64,000 nucleotides of DNA from the NCBI RefSeq assembly GCF_020447315.1, contig NZ_JAJADQ010000002.1, forward strand, positions 558,001 through 622,000, in the 5' to 3' direction. This DNA is from Hymenobacter nitidus (GTDB lineage: Bacteria > Bacteroidota > Bacteroidia > Cytophagales > Hymenobacteraceae). This document shows positions 1 through 8,712 of this stretch, piece by piece. The first letter of the stretch is position 1; every line of letters begins with the position of its first letter. The notes beneath the pieces were generated by a model. The model did not search any database. It saw only the letters and a program-made list of their open reading frames with translations, and had not been told where the DNA came from. The position numbers and the translations under genes were made by a program.

Positions 1-109
1 GCAGCTCCACCACGCTTTTGCCGCCTTCCACCAGAAAGGCGTTGTGGCGGAGCCGGTATTTCTTCAGGTGCAGCGCGTGCACGTATTTCGCTACTGCTTT
101 TGAAACCAT
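1..109 (-). CDS. TrmH/SpoU-family RNA methyltransferase, N-terminal fragment
   Basis: Only the first 36 residues lie in the window and the gene runs off the left edge. The translation starts MVSKAVAKYVHALHLKK and continues with a FLVEGGKSVVEL stretch. That is the usual N-terminal substrate-binding segment of SpoU/TrmH-family 2'-O-ribose methyltransferases, which modify rRNA or tRNA with S-adenosylmethionine. The catalytic knotted domain is outside the window, so the exact target cannot be assigned. The ATG lies inside the 5' end of the divergent tamL frame, so the two genes appear to overlap at their starts by about 10 bp. Confidence 0.75.
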   Translation of the reverse strand, partial: MVSKAVAKYVHALHLKKYRLRHNAFLVEGGKSVVEL

Positions 110-2634
110 ATTCTTTGTTTACGAACCGCCCAGGGCGGCCTACGATAGGATGGATACCCCGCACGGCGCTGGCCGGAGCCTTGCTGCTCCTGGCCGGCTG
201 CTCGCCGCTGCGGCTGCTGGAGCCTAAGCAGAAGCTGCTCAGCCGAGTGCGGCTGGAAGGCGTGAAGGAAGCCGATGCCGAGCGCATCGAGGCCCTCTAC
301 CAGCAAAAGCCCAACAGCCGCTTTCCGCTGCCAAAGCTAACAATCTACCAGCTCGGAAACCGCTTTTACAACAAGGAACGCCTCCAGGCCAAGCTCCAGC
401 GCATCCGCACCGAGTTTGACGAGCGCACCCAGGCGGCCCGCCCCGACTCGGTAAAAGTGGGCAAGCTGCTGGTGCGCCGCGAGAAGCGCACCCGCCGCCT
501 GCAGCTGGCCCTCGACAAGGGCAACGCCATCATGCGCCTGGGCGAGCCGCCGGTGATTTACGACTCCACGCTCACGGCCACCACCGTGGAGCAGATTGGC
601 ACGTTCCTGAAGTCGGAGGGCTTTTTCCGCAGCAAGGTGTCGGCCACGGACACGGTGGTGGACCGCCGCTTTTCCCTGGCCCACCTCTTCGCCAAGCCCG
701 ATACGGTGCACAACCGGCGGGTGACGGTGACCTACCGCATCACCGAAAATCAGCCTTTCCACTACACCCAGCTCGATTACGACATTGCCGACTCGGCCGT
801 GGCGCGGGTGGTGCTGGCCGGGCAGCCGGCCTCGCTGCTGCGGATGAATGAGCGCTACAACGAAAACGTCATCGGGCAGGAGCGCAGCCGGCTGGAAACG
901 CTGCTGAAAAACGCGGGCTATTACGATTTTCGCCAGCAGTACATTACCCTCGAAGCCGACACGAGCTTTGCCCCCGCCACCGTGCGGCTGCGCACCATCA
1001 TTGCCAACCCCGCCCCCGGCGAGCCGCACCAGGTGTATACCGTACGCCGGGTGCGCTTTATTACCGATGCCGGCGTCACCCGCTTCGGGGTGAAGCGCGA
1101 CACGCTCGTGCGCGACTCGGTGTACTACCTGGCCTACAAGCACCGCTTCAGCACCCGCGTGCTCGACCGTAAGCTCACGGTGCGCCCCGGCGACCGGTAC
1201 AGCCTGCAGAATACGCTGCTGACCCAGCGCCAGCTCAGCGACCTGGATATGTTCCGGTTTAATACGGTGAGCTACAACAAGGTGCGGCCTACCAACGGCG
1301 ACAGTATCAGCAACCGCGGGCAGTTGATTGCCACCGTGAATGCCTCGCCCACCAAAAAGTACCAGGAAACCACCGAATTCGGCGGTACCTACGTGGCCGG
1401 CCTGCCGGGTCCGTTTATCAACTTCCGGCTGAAGGTGCGCAATATTCTGGGCGGAGCCGAAGTGCTGGAACTGGGCCTGCGCTCGGGCTTTGAGGGGCAG
1501 CTGAGCCGCACCGAAGACCGGAGCGTGCTTACCACCCAGCTCGGGGCCAACGCCAACCTGGTGATTCCGCAGTTTCTGGTGCCCTGGAACACCAACCGCT
1601 TCCTGACGCGCTACAACCCCAAAACCCGCATCAGCACCAGCTACACTTACGTGCGGCGCCCGGAGTACACGCGCACCAACCTGGAAGCCACCTACGACTA
1701 TATCTGGCAGCGCTCCGCCTTTCACCAGTACGTTCTGACGCCCTTCGATCTGAGCGTGATTTACACCCCCACGAAAGACCCGAACTTCGAGGACGAGCTG
1801 GAACGGCTGTTTGTGACGCAAGGCTCGCCCCTGTTCCGCAGCTTCACGAGCCTGTTTATTCCCAGCTTCAACGCCACCTCGCTCTACAACTCCAACGACT
1901 TCACCCAAACCCGCGACGCCCGCTACCTGCGCCTGTTTGCGGAAATCGGCGGCCTGACCCGCCCGCTCTACCAGAACAGCATCAAGCTGGCCGTCTACGA
2001 TTTTGCCAAAATCAGCGCCGACTACCGCCGCTACCATAAGCTGGGCCCGCACTCCTATTTTGTGTACCGCCTCAATACCGGCTTGGCCCACGCCCTGACC
2101 AAAACCGACGGCCTCTACACGATTCCCTACGACAAGTACTTCTTTGCCGGGGGTAGCTCCAGCGTGCGGGCCTGGCGTCCGCGCCGACTGGGCACGGGCT
2201 CCTACACCACCTACAAGCTCAACGACGACGGCACGAACCGCATCGACGAAACCACTGGCCTGCCCGTGCGCGACTACGACCTGGAGCAGCCCGGCGAAGT
2301 GCTGATTGAGGGCAACCTGGAGTACCGGTTTCCCATCTACAGCTTTATCAACGGGGCGTTGTTTACCGACTTCGGCAACGTGTGGACCCTGCAGGAGCAG
2401 GATGCCAAGCGCGAAGAAGCCGTGTTCCGCCTCAACCGGTTCTACCGGCAGTTTGCCGTGGGCTCGGGCATCGGCATCCGCTTCGACTTCACCTTCCTGA
2501 TCCTGCGCCTCGACGTAGCCACCAAAGTTTACGACCCCACGGCCCCGGGCAAAAAGTACGTGCTGCCCAACTTCCAGTTCGGCAAATCCCCCAACCAAAC
2601 CGCCTTCAACCTCGGCATCGGCTACCCTTTTTAA
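100..2634 (+). CDS. tamL: BamA/TamA-family outer membrane lipoprotein (TamL type)
   Basis: The 844-residue product begins with a signal sequence ending in a lipobox (LLLLAGC, Cys about residue 34), so it should be lipidated. POTRA-like repeats follow, then a C-terminal barrel of the Omp85/surface-antigen D15 family from about residue 400. The conserved barrel motif appears as GGSSSVRAWRPR near residue 680, and the chain ends in the aromatic residues GIGYPF, as outer membrane barrels do. In Bacteroidota such lipidated TamA homologues are called TamL and are thought to act with TamB in envelope biogenesis; that role is inferred from the family. No ATG fits: the start is TTG at 100, or TTG at 112, which would also keep the whole signal peptide. 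It diverges from, and slightly overlaps, the TrmH-type gene. Confidence 0.85.
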   Translation: MKPYSLFTNRPGRPTIGWIPRTALAGALLLLAGCSPLRLLEPKQKLLSRVRLEGVKEADAERIEALYQQKPNSRFPLPKLTIYQLGNRFYNKERLQAKLQRIRTEFDERTQAARPDSVKVGKLLVRREKRTRRLQLALDKGNAIMRLGEPPVIYDSTLTATTVEQIGTFLKSEGFFRSKVSATDTVVDRRFSLAHLFAKPDTVHNRRVTVTYRITENQPFHYTQLDYDIADSAVARVVLAGQPASLLRMNERYNENVIGQERSRLETLLKNAGYYDFRQQYITLEADTSFAPATVRLRTIIANPAPGEPHQVYTVRRVRFITDAGVTRFGVKRDTLVRDSVYYLAYKHRFSTRVLDRKLTVRPGDRYSLQNTLLTQRQLSDLDMFRFNTVSYNKVRPTNGDSISNRGQLIATVNASPTKKYQETTEFGGTYVAGLPGPFINFRLKVRNILGGAEVLELGLRSGFEGQLSRTEDRSVLTTQLGANANLVIPQFLVPWNTNRFLTRYNPKTRISTSYTYVRRPEYTRTNLEATYDYIWQRSAFHQYVLTPFDLSVIYTPTKDPNFEDELERLFVTQGSPLFRSFTSLFIPSFNATSLYNSNDFTQTRDARYLRLFAEIGGLTRPLYQNSIKLAVYDFAKISADYRRYHKLGPHSYFVYRLNTGLAHALTKTDGLYTIPYDKYFFAGGSSSVRAWRPRRLGTGSYTTYKLNDDGTNRIDETTGLPVRDYDLEQPGEVLIEGNLEYRFPIYSFINGALFTDFGNVWTLQEQDAKREEAVFRLNRFYRQFAVGSGIGIRFDFTFLILRLDVATKVYDPTAPGKKYVLPNFQFGKSPNQTAFNLGIGYPF

Positions 2635-2639
2635 AGTGC

Positions 2640-2860
2640 TGATGTGGTTGAATGCGGAGAATGTGGAGAATGTGGCCTTGCGAGGCTGAAGTAATCCGCC
2701 CTTCGAAATGTACCGAGCTTACTAATGCGCAAAGCCCTTTACTACCGCAGTAGTAAAGGGCTTTCTGGTAAAAGGTCTGGGCGACCTGCGCAGAGGATGA
2801 AATGCTTCCGTCTTCGCCTTGCAAGGACACATTACTCACATTCTCCACATTCAACCACAT
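2640..2860. repeat. Intergenic palindromic repeat, family A copy 1
   Basis: The whole gap between two convergent genes is a long inverted structure. Its outer arms are GATGTGGTTGAATG on the left and CATTCAACCACATT on the right. Inside are a TTGCGAGG.../...CTTGCAAGGA pair, and in the centre a perfect 14-bp hairpin (2731-2744 against 2751-2764, AAAGCCCTTTACTA) that could stop transcription from both sides. The same modules recur at 8453-8700, 32358-32522 and 55857-56016. No open frame in it looks coding. Confidence 0.8.
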
Positions 2861-2864
2861 TCCC

Positions 2865-4979
2865 TTAATACTCCAGCAGCTCGGCCAGGGCGGCGGCTAC
2901 TTTTTCGGCGCTGGGCAGCATCTGCTTTTCCAGCTCCACGTTCAGGGCAATGGCGGGCAGGTTGGCGGCCCCCAGGGTAAACACCGGTGCGTCGAGCTGC
3001 TGGAAGCAGGTACGCTGAATGCGGCCGGCTAGGGACTCGGCAAAGGAGTTCATCAGGGGCTCCTCGGTAAGGACTAGGGCTTTGCCGTGGCGCCGCACGG
3101 CGGCCTGCACAGCCTCGAAATCGAGCGGGTTGAGGGTGCGCAAATCCAGGATTTCAACCTGCCCGGCAAACTGCCGGCTGGCCGTTTTGGCCCAGTGCAC
3201 CCCCATGCCGTAGGTAATGACCACGCAGGTAGCTCCCTGGCGCAGTTGTTCCGGGTCGGCTTCCTGGGCAACGGCGGCCTGGCCCAGCGGAATAACGTAG
3301 CCCGTGGCCGGCTCCACGGTTTTGGCGTCCTCGGTGCCCGGTACTTTGCTCCAATACAGGCCCTTGTGCTCCAGCAGCACCACCGGGTTGGGGTCCAGGA
3401 AGGCGGCGCGCAATAGGCCCTTCATGTCGGCGGCATTGCTGGGGTACACCACTTTGATGCCCCGAATCGTGAGCAGCGTGCTTTCGATGGAGCCCGAGTG
3501 GTAGGGTCCGCCCCCGCCGTAGGCTCCGATGGGTACCCGAATCAGGGCCTGCACCGGAAACTTGCCGTTGGAGAGGTAGCACGATTTGCTCAGCTCCTCC
3601 ACCAGCTGGTTCAGGCCGGGCCAGATGTAGTCGGCAAACTGAATTTCGACAATGGCCTTGGCGCCCACGGCACTCATGCCGGCCGTGGAGCCCATGATGT
3701 AGGCCTCCTGAATCGGGGTGTTGAACACGCGGGCGTCGCCGTACTTTTTGGCCAGCAGCGCCGCTTCGCGGAACACGCCGCCCAGCTCGCCGCCCACGTC
3801 CTGGCCGTAGAACAGGGCCTCGGGAAACTCGCGCAGAATATCATCCACGGCGTGCAGGGCCGCATCCACCATCAGGGCTTTGTCGGCCCCGGCCGGGCTC
3901 CGCTCCCCGGCTTCTTCGGTCACGGCGGCGGGGGCAAACTCGTGGTCGGCAAACGTAGCCGGGTCGGGGTTGGGAGCGGCCAAAGCGCGCTGGTAGTCAT
4001 TTTCGACGCGGGCCCGGGCCTGCTGGCCCAGCTCCTCCAGCTCGGCTTCGGTGCTGCCCAGCGCCAGTAATTGCTCGTGCAGGCGCGGCAGCGGGTCATT
4101 GGTCGTGTGTTCGGCCAGGTTGTCGCCGCGGTACCACTCGCGCCGCACGCCGCTGGTGTGGTGGCCCAGCAGCGGGCATTTGGCGTGCACCAGAATGGGG
4201 CCGCGAGTGCGCCGCACGTAGTCGAAGGCCGTGGCCATGCCGGCGTAAGAATCGGGGAAGTCGGCCCCGTTCAGGCGCAGGCGCTGCAAGCCCTTGAAAC
4301 CGGCGGCAAACTCGTAGGCGTCCATGGCGCGCATCTCGCGGCCGGTAGCCGAAATGCCCCAGTCGTTGTCCTGCACCAGGTAAATAATGGGCAATTGATG
4401 TAGCACGGCCATCTGCAGGGCCTCGGCCACCTCGCCTTCAGTCATGGCCCCGTCGCCGATGGAGCACACCACCACCGGCTGCTCGTCGGCCGACGGCATC
4501 AGGCCCTGGCTTTCGAGGTAGTGAATGCCATGGGCCATGCCGGTGGCCGGAATGGCCTGCATGCCCGTAGCCGAGCTTTGGTGGGGAATAACCGGAAACC
4601 CGGCCCGCCGCAGCGAAGGATGGCTATAATAAGTACGGCCGCCGCTGAACGGGTCGTCGCGCTTGGCCATGAGCTGCAACATCAGCTCGTAGGGCTCCAG
4701 GCCCAGGCCCAGCAGCATGGCGTCGTCGCGGTAGTAGGGCGTCACGTAGTCGGTAGGCCGCAAGTGGAAGGCGGCGGCCAGCTGAATGGCTTCGTGGCCG
4801 CGGGCCGTGGCGTGCACGTACTTGGCCGTCACGGCCTTGTTTTCCTCGTAGAGGCGGGCCAGCTCATCGGCCGTGCGCATCAGTGAATACGCCCGCAGCA
4901 GCGTCGCCAGGCTGGGCTGGGTCGCGGTGAGCGGGGTGATAAATTCGGGTTCCAGGGTGGGAGCAGTTGAATTCGGCAT
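2865..4979 (-). CDS. Branched-chain 2-oxoacid dehydrogenase E1, fused alpha and beta subunits
   Basis: One 704-residue chain holds both halves of a thiamine-diphosphate-dependent E1. Residues about 30-340 are the alpha part, with the ThDP motif GDGAMTEGEVAEAL near residue 174 and the DND that closes it. Residues about 365-704 are the transketolase-like beta part, with GQDVGGELGGVFR and a terminal domain holding TEEP. It should decarboxylate branched-chain 2-oxoacids (2-oxoisovalerate type) and pass the acyl group to a lipoyl E2, feeding branched fatty acid synthesis. Such fusions are common in Bacteroidota. A pyruvate or broader 2-oxoacid specificity cannot be excluded from sequence. It stands alone, with no E2 or E3 nearby. 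A box like the -7 element lies at 5000-5008. Confidence 0.88.
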   Translation of the reverse strand: MPNSTAPTLEPEFITPLTATQPSLATLLRAYSLMRTADELARLYEENKAVTAKYVHATARGHEAIQLAAAFHLRPTDYVTPYYRDDAMLLGLGLEPYELMLQLMAKRDDPFSGGRTYYSHPSLRRAGFPVIPHQSSATGMQAIPATGMAHGIHYLESQGLMPSADEQPVVVCSIGDGAMTEGEVAEALQMAVLHQLPIIYLVQDNDWGISATGREMRAMDAYEFAAGFKGLQRLRLNGADFPDSYAGMATAFDYVRRTRGPILVHAKCPLLGHHTSGVRREWYRGDNLAEHTTNDPLPRLHEQLLALGSTEAELEELGQQARARVENDYQRALAAPNPDPATFADHEFAPAAVTEEAGERSPAGADKALMVDAALHAVDDILREFPEALFYGQDVGGELGGVFREAALLAKKYGDARVFNTPIQEAYIMGSTAGMSAVGAKAIVEIQFADYIWPGLNQLVEELSKSCYLSNGKFPVQALIRVPIGAYGGGGPYHSGSIESTLLTIRGIKVVYPSNAADMKGLLRAAFLDPNPVVLLEHKGLYWSKVPGTEDAKTVEPATGYVIPLGQAAVAQEADPEQLRQGATCVVITYGMGVHWAKTASRQFAGQVEILDLRTLNPLDFEAVQAAVRRHGKALVLTEEPLMNSFAESLAGRIQRTCFQQLDAPVFTLGAANLPAIALNVELEKQMLPSAEKVAAALAELLEY

Positions 4980-4999
4980 GGAGGGCTAGGAATACGAAG

Positions 5000-5008
5000 G
5001 CGAAAGTA
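5000..5008 (-). promoter_or_regulatory. Possible -7 promoter box of the E1 fusion gene
   Basis: On the minus strand the sequence reads TACTTTCGC, close to the Bacteroidota -7 consensus TAnnTTTG, and ends 21 bp before the ATG at 4979. No clear -33 TTTG was identified, so this is a motif-based suggestion. Confidence 0.4.
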
Positions 5009-5115
5009 CGGCATCAAATCCAGATGCGGGACCGAACTTGGCCCGCCGCTTCGGCATTCCAGCCGTATCCCCCGACTAAGCCTGGACCGTACCGGTAAGA
5101 AAGCCGCGAATCCCG

Positions 5116-5124
5116 TAACTTTGC
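5116..5124 (+). promoter_or_regulatory. Probable -7 promoter box of hemF
   Basis: TAACTTTGC matches the Bacteroidota -7 consensus TAnnTTTGC exactly. It lies 88 bp before the hemF ATG, leaving an untranslated leader of about 80 nt. Confidence 0.5.
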
Positions 5125-5211
5125 CGCTTCTTTTCCGGGCAGCTTGCTGCCTTTTTTCCTGCTTCGGGTTTGCCACAGTGCTTTGCTGGCCGCGCAATCC
5201 ACTTTTCTGCT

Positions 5212-6168
5212 ATGGACGCTTCTGCTGTTTCTTCGCTCCCGCTCTCTACCGGGCCGGGGGCTCCTACTTTCCGCGACGCCGTGGCCGCGTGGCTGCGCGA
5301 CTTCCAACGGCGCCTGTGTGAGCAGCTGGAAGCCGCTGACGGCGGGGCCACGTTCCAGTCGGATGCCTGGCAGCACGGCAGCGGCGGCGGCGGCCTGTCG
5401 CGCGTGATTCAGGGCGGGCAGGTGCTGGAAAAAGGCGGCGTAAACTTCTCGGCCGTGTGGGGCGAGATGAGCGAGCAGGCTGCCCGCGTGCTGCTCATGC
5501 CCAACCCGAATTACTTTGCCACCGGCGTGAGTGTGGTGCAGCACCCGCGCAGCCCCATGGTGCCGATTTCGCACATGAACGTGCGCTACTTCGAGGCCGG
5601 CAACGGCGAGGCCTGGTTTGGCGGCGGCATCGATTTGACCCCGATTTATGTGGATGAGCAGCAGGCCCGCTGGTTTCACGAGCAGCTCAAGGCCGTGTGC
5701 GACCAGCACAACCCGGCGTATTACCCCCGCTTCCGGCAGTGGGCCGACGACTACTTTTTCCTGCCCCACCGCCAAGAAACCCGCGGCGTGGGCGGCATCT
5801 TCTTCGACCGCCTTACCGTGGGCAAAGATGGTACCCGCGAGGAGCTGTTTGCCTTTATCCAGGCCGTGGGCAACGTGTTTGGGCCTACCTACACCGAGCT
5901 GATGCGCCAGAACCGCGACCTGCCGTTTGGCGAGGCGCAGGTGCAGTGGCACATGCTGCGCCGGGCCCGCTACGCCGAGTTCAACCTGGCCTTCGACCGG
6001 GGCACGCGCTTCGGCCTGGAAACCGGGGGCCGCACCGAAAGCATTCTGATGAGCCTGCCCCCGCGCTGCGAGTGGCACTACGACCAGCGCCCCGCGCCCG
6101 GCTCGGCCGAGGAAGCCACTCAGCAATGGCTGCGCAAAGGGGTTCAGTGGGTCGAAAACCGTAGCTAG
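5212..6168 (+). CDS. hemF: Oxygen-dependent coproporphyrinogen III oxidase
   Basis: The 318-residue protein is HemF, which uses O2 to decarboxylate two propionates of coproporphyrinogen III to vinyl groups, giving protoporphyrinogen IX in haem synthesis in the cytosol. Family signatures are plain: PMVPISHMNVRYFE near residue 115, GNGEAWFGGGIDLTP, the FFLPHR segment, and YAEFNLAFDRGTRFGL with the C-terminal LMSLPP. The length fits the family (about 300). I chose the ATG at 5212; the frame is open to a TTG at 5170, but the extra residues are not family-like. The PAP2 gene follows 3 bp after the stop, so the two are probably co-transcribed, without an obvious functional link. An aerobic lifestyle is implied. 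Confidence 0.95.
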   Translation: MDASAVSSLPLSTGPGAPTFRDAVAAWLRDFQRRLCEQLEAADGGATFQSDAWQHGSGGGGLSRVIQGGQVLEKGGVNFSAVWGEMSEQAARVLLMPNPNYFATGVSVVQHPRSPMVPISHMNVRYFEAGNGEAWFGGGIDLTPIYVDEQQARWFHEQLKAVCDQHNPAYYPRFRQWADDYFFLPHRQETRGVGGIFFDRLTVGKDGTREELFAFIQAVGNVFGPTYTELMRQNRDLPFGEAQVQWHMLRRARYAEFNLAFDRGTRFGLETGGRTESILMSLPPRCEWHYDQRPAPGSAEEATQQWLRKGVQWVENRS

Positions 6169-6170
6169 CC

Positions 6171-6755
6171 TTGATTGAGAACCTGCAAGATCTGGACCGC
6201 TGGCTGTTGCTGGCCGCCAACAACAACCACTCCCGCACGCTGGACGCGTGGATGATTTTCTTCTCGGAGCGCTTCGTGTGGTTTCCGGCCTACCTGGTGA
6301 TTCTGGTCGTGCTGAGCTACCTGTTTCGCCGGCGCGCTACGCTGCTGCTACCCCTGCTGGGGTTGAGCGTGGCCCTGGCCGACGGCATTTCGAGCCGCTT
6401 TTTCAAGCCCTACTTTGCCCGGCTGCGCCCCTGCCACGACCCGCGGCTCTCGGCCACGCTGAACCTGGCCAACGGCTGCGGCGGACAGTTTGGCTTTCTC
6501 TCGTCGCACGCGGCCAATGCCTTTGCCCTGGCCGTATTTCTGTGTCTGGTGTTGCCCCGGCGCTACCGGCTGGCCAAAGTCCTGATACTTATCTGGGCCG
6601 CGCTGGTGTCGTATAGCCGCATGTACCTGGGCGCCCACTACCCTTCCGACGTGCTGGCCGGGGCCACGTTGGGCAGCCTGGCGGCCTGGGCCTGCTTCCG
6701 GCTCTACCAGGCCGGCGCGGCGCGCTGGTGGCCTTCTGCTACCACGCTGGATTAG
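6171..6755 (+). CDS. PAP2-family membrane phosphatase
   Basis: This 194-residue integral membrane protein carries all three parts of the PAP2/acid phosphatase signature. KPYFARLRP near residue 79 fits KxxxxxxRP, SSHAANAF near residue 114 stands for PSGH, and SRMYLGAHYPSD near residue 149 fits SRxxxxxHxxxD. Five or six hydrophobic segments surround them. Such enzymes remove phosphate from lipid phosphates, for example undecaprenyl diphosphate or phosphatidylglycerol phosphate, at the outer face of the inner membrane; the substrate is not determined here. The start is TTG at 6171, 3 bp after hemF. A strong hairpin terminator follows at 6770. Confidence 0.88.
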   Translation: MIENLQDLDRWLLLAANNNHSRTLDAWMIFFSERFVWFPAYLVILVVLSYLFRRRATLLLPLLGLSVALADGISSRFFKPYFARLRPCHDPRLSATLNLANGCGGQFGFLSSHAANAFALAVFLCLVLPRRYRLAKVLILIWAALVSYSRMYLGAHYPSDVLAGATLGSLAAWACFRLYQAGAARWWPSATTLD

Positions 6756-6769
6756 CTTGCCTTACAACC

Positions 6770-6805
6770 AAAAAGCCCCCGCTGCACGCGCAACGGGGGC
6801 TTTTT
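6770..6805. terminator. Bidirectional intrinsic terminator
   Basis: AAAAAGCCCCC and GGGGGCTTTTT form an 11-bp stem around a 14-nt loop, with a T run on either strand. It sits between the convergent PAP2 gene and the 66-residue gene and can serve both. Confidence 0.85.
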
Positions 6806-6824
6806 GGTGGCTTCCGCCTTATAG

Positions 6825-7025
6825 CTATTTGGCCGGCTTGCGGTTGCCGGTGTGGCCGTCGCCCCGGTCGCCCTGCCTGGGCTTGCTGGTGACTTTGGAG
6901 TTGGTACGGTCGTCGCCCGACAGGGAGCGGTTCAAATCGACATTGCTGGTAAACTGGCCTTTGTCGTTGCGGCGCACGTAGCGCTTGTCGCCAGGGGTGG
7001 GTTCTATTAACTCGCGTTTTGACAT
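6825..7025 (-). CDS. Small basic, probably disordered conserved protein
   Basis: The 66-residue product starts MSKRELIEPTPGDKRYVRR and is rich in Lys, Arg, Asp, Gly and Ser with almost no hydrophobic core, so it is probably disordered and cytoplasmic. The opening segment resembles short uncharacterised proteins common in Cytophagales genomes; this is recollection, not a search. A clean ATG and the terminator just downstream support it as a real gene. The charge would suit nucleic acid binding or a stress role, but nothing in the sequence proves this. Confidence 0.65.
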   Translation of the reverse strand: MSKRELIEPTPGDKRYVRRNDKGQFTSNVDLNRSLSGDDRTNSKVTSKPRQGDRGDGHTGNRKPAK

Positions 7026-7094
7026 AGCAGTGAGGAAGTTAAGTCTTCTTGCCTCTACGCAAAAGGCGCATAAAAGTGCTATTGCCCCCTTATT

Positions 7095-7820
7095 TCATCG
7101 TTCCGGTTCGCTCACGCCTATCATTACCCCGAAGTCGCCATCGGTTTGCTGCCAGTGCTTTTCGGGCAGGTAGGTCCGCGAAACAAAGCCGTCCAGGTAC
7201 AACGCATTGCGGCAGCCCAGCTGCTGGAAATAGGCGGCAAAGGCATACAGGCTGACCGGCTCTTTGGACATGGCAAAGACCACCTGCCCATCGGGCAAAA
7301 TACCCACTCCGTTCCGTACGTTCAGATTCGTGGATTCTGGTCGGAAGGCCGGGTGAATCTGCCCCGCTAGCACCAACATGGGACCCGACTGTGTGGCGTA
7401 CCGGATGCGGGGTGAGAAGACGAAGCCCTCGGTTGTGCACACTGCGGCCCGGCCATCCGTAGTCGTGAAAAACACGCCGTTGGGCTTCAGGTAGAAGTTG
7501 CCGCTGCCGGCCATGGTATCCAACGGCGTCCGTAGTTTGCCCTCCTGAATGAAAAGCCCGAGCGGGGCATTACCCTCCCGGAACATGCCGGCGTTGGTGG
7601 CAAAAACCAACCGCTGGTGCTGACCACCAAGCCACTCTTTGAGGCGCTGGATACTGCGCAGCGGCTGGCCCGTGTCGTCCTGCCAGTAAAGGCGCAGGTT
7701 TTGGCGGCGCGCATCTACCCGGTAGCTGACAAACGCCCCGGGCTCCGGCGCGGGCCTGGTTTTCCACCACAAGCCGAGCAGGGCCAGACTGGCAACCACC
7801 ACTCCCCAGATAAGCTTCAT
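7095..7820 (-). CDS. Phosphodiester glycosidase-like protein (NAGPA/DUF2233 family)
   Basis: The 241-residue protein has one N-terminal membrane segment (residues about 4-18, IWGVVVASLALLGLW) and a DUF2233/NAGPA domain after it. Landmarks are FATNAGMF near residue 77, NGVGILPDGQVVFAMS and ALYLDGFVSRTY towards the C-terminus, which are typical of this fold. Relatives cleave phosphodiester-linked sugars or are tied to exopolysaccharide metabolism. The protein should face the periplasm as a membrane anchor or uncleaved signal. ATG at 7820 is chosen; an in-frame GTG lies three codons earlier. It precedes a terminator-free gap to the next small gene. Confidence 0.8.
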   Translation of the reverse strand: MKLIWGVVVASLALLGLWWKTRPAPEPGAFVSYRVDARRQNLRLYWQDDTGQPLRSIQRLKEWLGGQHQRLVFATNAGMFREGNAPLGLFIQEGKLRTPLDTMAGSGNFYLKPNGVFFTTTDGRAAVCTTEGFVFSPRIRYATQSGPMLVLAGQIHPAFRPESTNLNVRNGVGILPDGQVVFAMSKEPVSLYAFAAYFQQLGCRNALYLDGFVSRTYLPEKHWQQTDGDFGVMIGVSEPER

Positions 7821-7848
7821 TGGAACCACAGTAGCAGAAGAAGTAAGC

Positions 7849-8439
7849 CTAGCGGCCCAGCATCTTGGCCACGTACTTACCCACGATATCGAACTCCAGG
7901 TTCACCAAATCACCGGCTTGCAGCTGCCGAAAAGTGGTGTGCTCGTAGGTGTAGGGAATGATGGCCACGGCGAAGCTCTCGTCGGTCGAGTCGAAGCAGG
8001 TCAGGCTGGTGCCGTTGATGCAGATCGAGCCCTTTTCCACCGTCACGCGGCTCGGGCCGGGCTCGTGGCGGAAGCGGTAGAGCCAGCTGCCGTTCTGGTC
8101 GGTCACACTCTCGCACACGGCCGTCAAGTCCACGTGGCCCTGCACGATGTGGCCGTCGAAGCGGCCGTTGGCCGCGAGGCAGCGCTCCAGATTTATGCGG
8201 CGGCCGGGGGCCCAGCTGCCCAGGTTAGTTTTCTGCAGCGTCTCGTCGATGGCCGTCACGACGTGGGTGCCAGCGGCCGCGTCCACGGCTACCACGGTCA
8301 GGCATACGCCGTCGTGGGCCACGCTCTGGTCAATCTGCAGCTCGTGGGCAAAGGGCCCGGCTACGGTGAAATGGCGGTTGGTGCCTTCCGTTTTCACGTC
8401 GGTAATGGTGCCCAGCGCTTCTACAATTCCGGTAAACAT
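7849..8439 (-). CDS. ribE: Riboflavin synthase (alpha chain)
   Basis: At 196 residues with two lumazine-binding barrels, this is riboflavin synthase, which dismutates two 6,7-dimethyl-8-ribityllumazine molecules to riboflavin. The invariant N-terminus MFTGIVEALG fixes the start at 8439, although the frame is open 28 codons further. The second domain opens near residue 95 with the matching GHIVQGHVD motif, and the paired motif DGVCLTVV occurs in the first half. No other rib genes are adjacent, and no FMN riboswitch is visible upstream, where a family A repeat begins almost at once. Confidence 0.95.
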   Translation of the reverse strand: MFTGIVEALGTITDVKTEGTNRHFTVAGPFAHELQIDQSVAHDGVCLTVVAVDAAAGTHVVTAIDETLQKTNLGSWAPGRRINLERCLAANGRFDGHIVQGHVDLTAVCESVTDQNGSWLYRFRHEPGPSRVTVEKGSICINGTSLTCFDSTDESFAVAIIPYTYEHTTFRQLQAGDLVNLEFDIVGKYVAKMLGR

Positions 8440-8452
8440 GGGGTGGTAATGG

Positions 8453-8700
8453 GCTAATGTGGTTGAATGTGGGGAATGTGCTAAAGCCCATCGTGTCCTT
8501 ACGAGGTACGAAGCCGAAGCCATCCGTTCTCTAAAATGCGCTCAGCCCTCTTTCACGATAAGCTTGTGGGTATAACAGCGAAATGGGCTTTGTGGTAAAA
8601 GAGTGGGACTACCTGCGCAGAGGACGGATGGCTTCGGCGGTGTCTCGCAAGGGCACATTCCGCACATTCACCCCCATTTAGCCCATTCAAACCGCATTAG
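8453..8700. repeat. Intergenic palindromic repeat, family A copy 2
   Basis: This is the longest copy of family A. The left arm is GCTAATGTGGTTGAATGTGG and the right arm ends CCATTCAAACCGCATTAGC. Inside, GAAGCCATCCG on the left pairs with CGGATGGCTTC on the right, and the CCTGCGCAGAGGA module is shared with copies 1 and 3. It fills the gap between ribE and the sugar transferase gene, and no coding frame in it is convincing. Confidence 0.8.
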
Positions 8701-8712
8701 CACCTGAGCATC

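Noticed and set aside
337..2598. A 753-codon open frame on the minus strand inside tamL
   Set aside because: It is the antisense shadow of a GC-rich gene: the product is rich in Gly, Val, His and Gln with no family motif, while the plus-strand frame is a clear Omp85-type protein.
5170..5211. A longer hemF start at TTG 5170
   Set aside because: The extra 14 residues do not look like a family N-terminus, and the ATG at 5212 gives the usual length.
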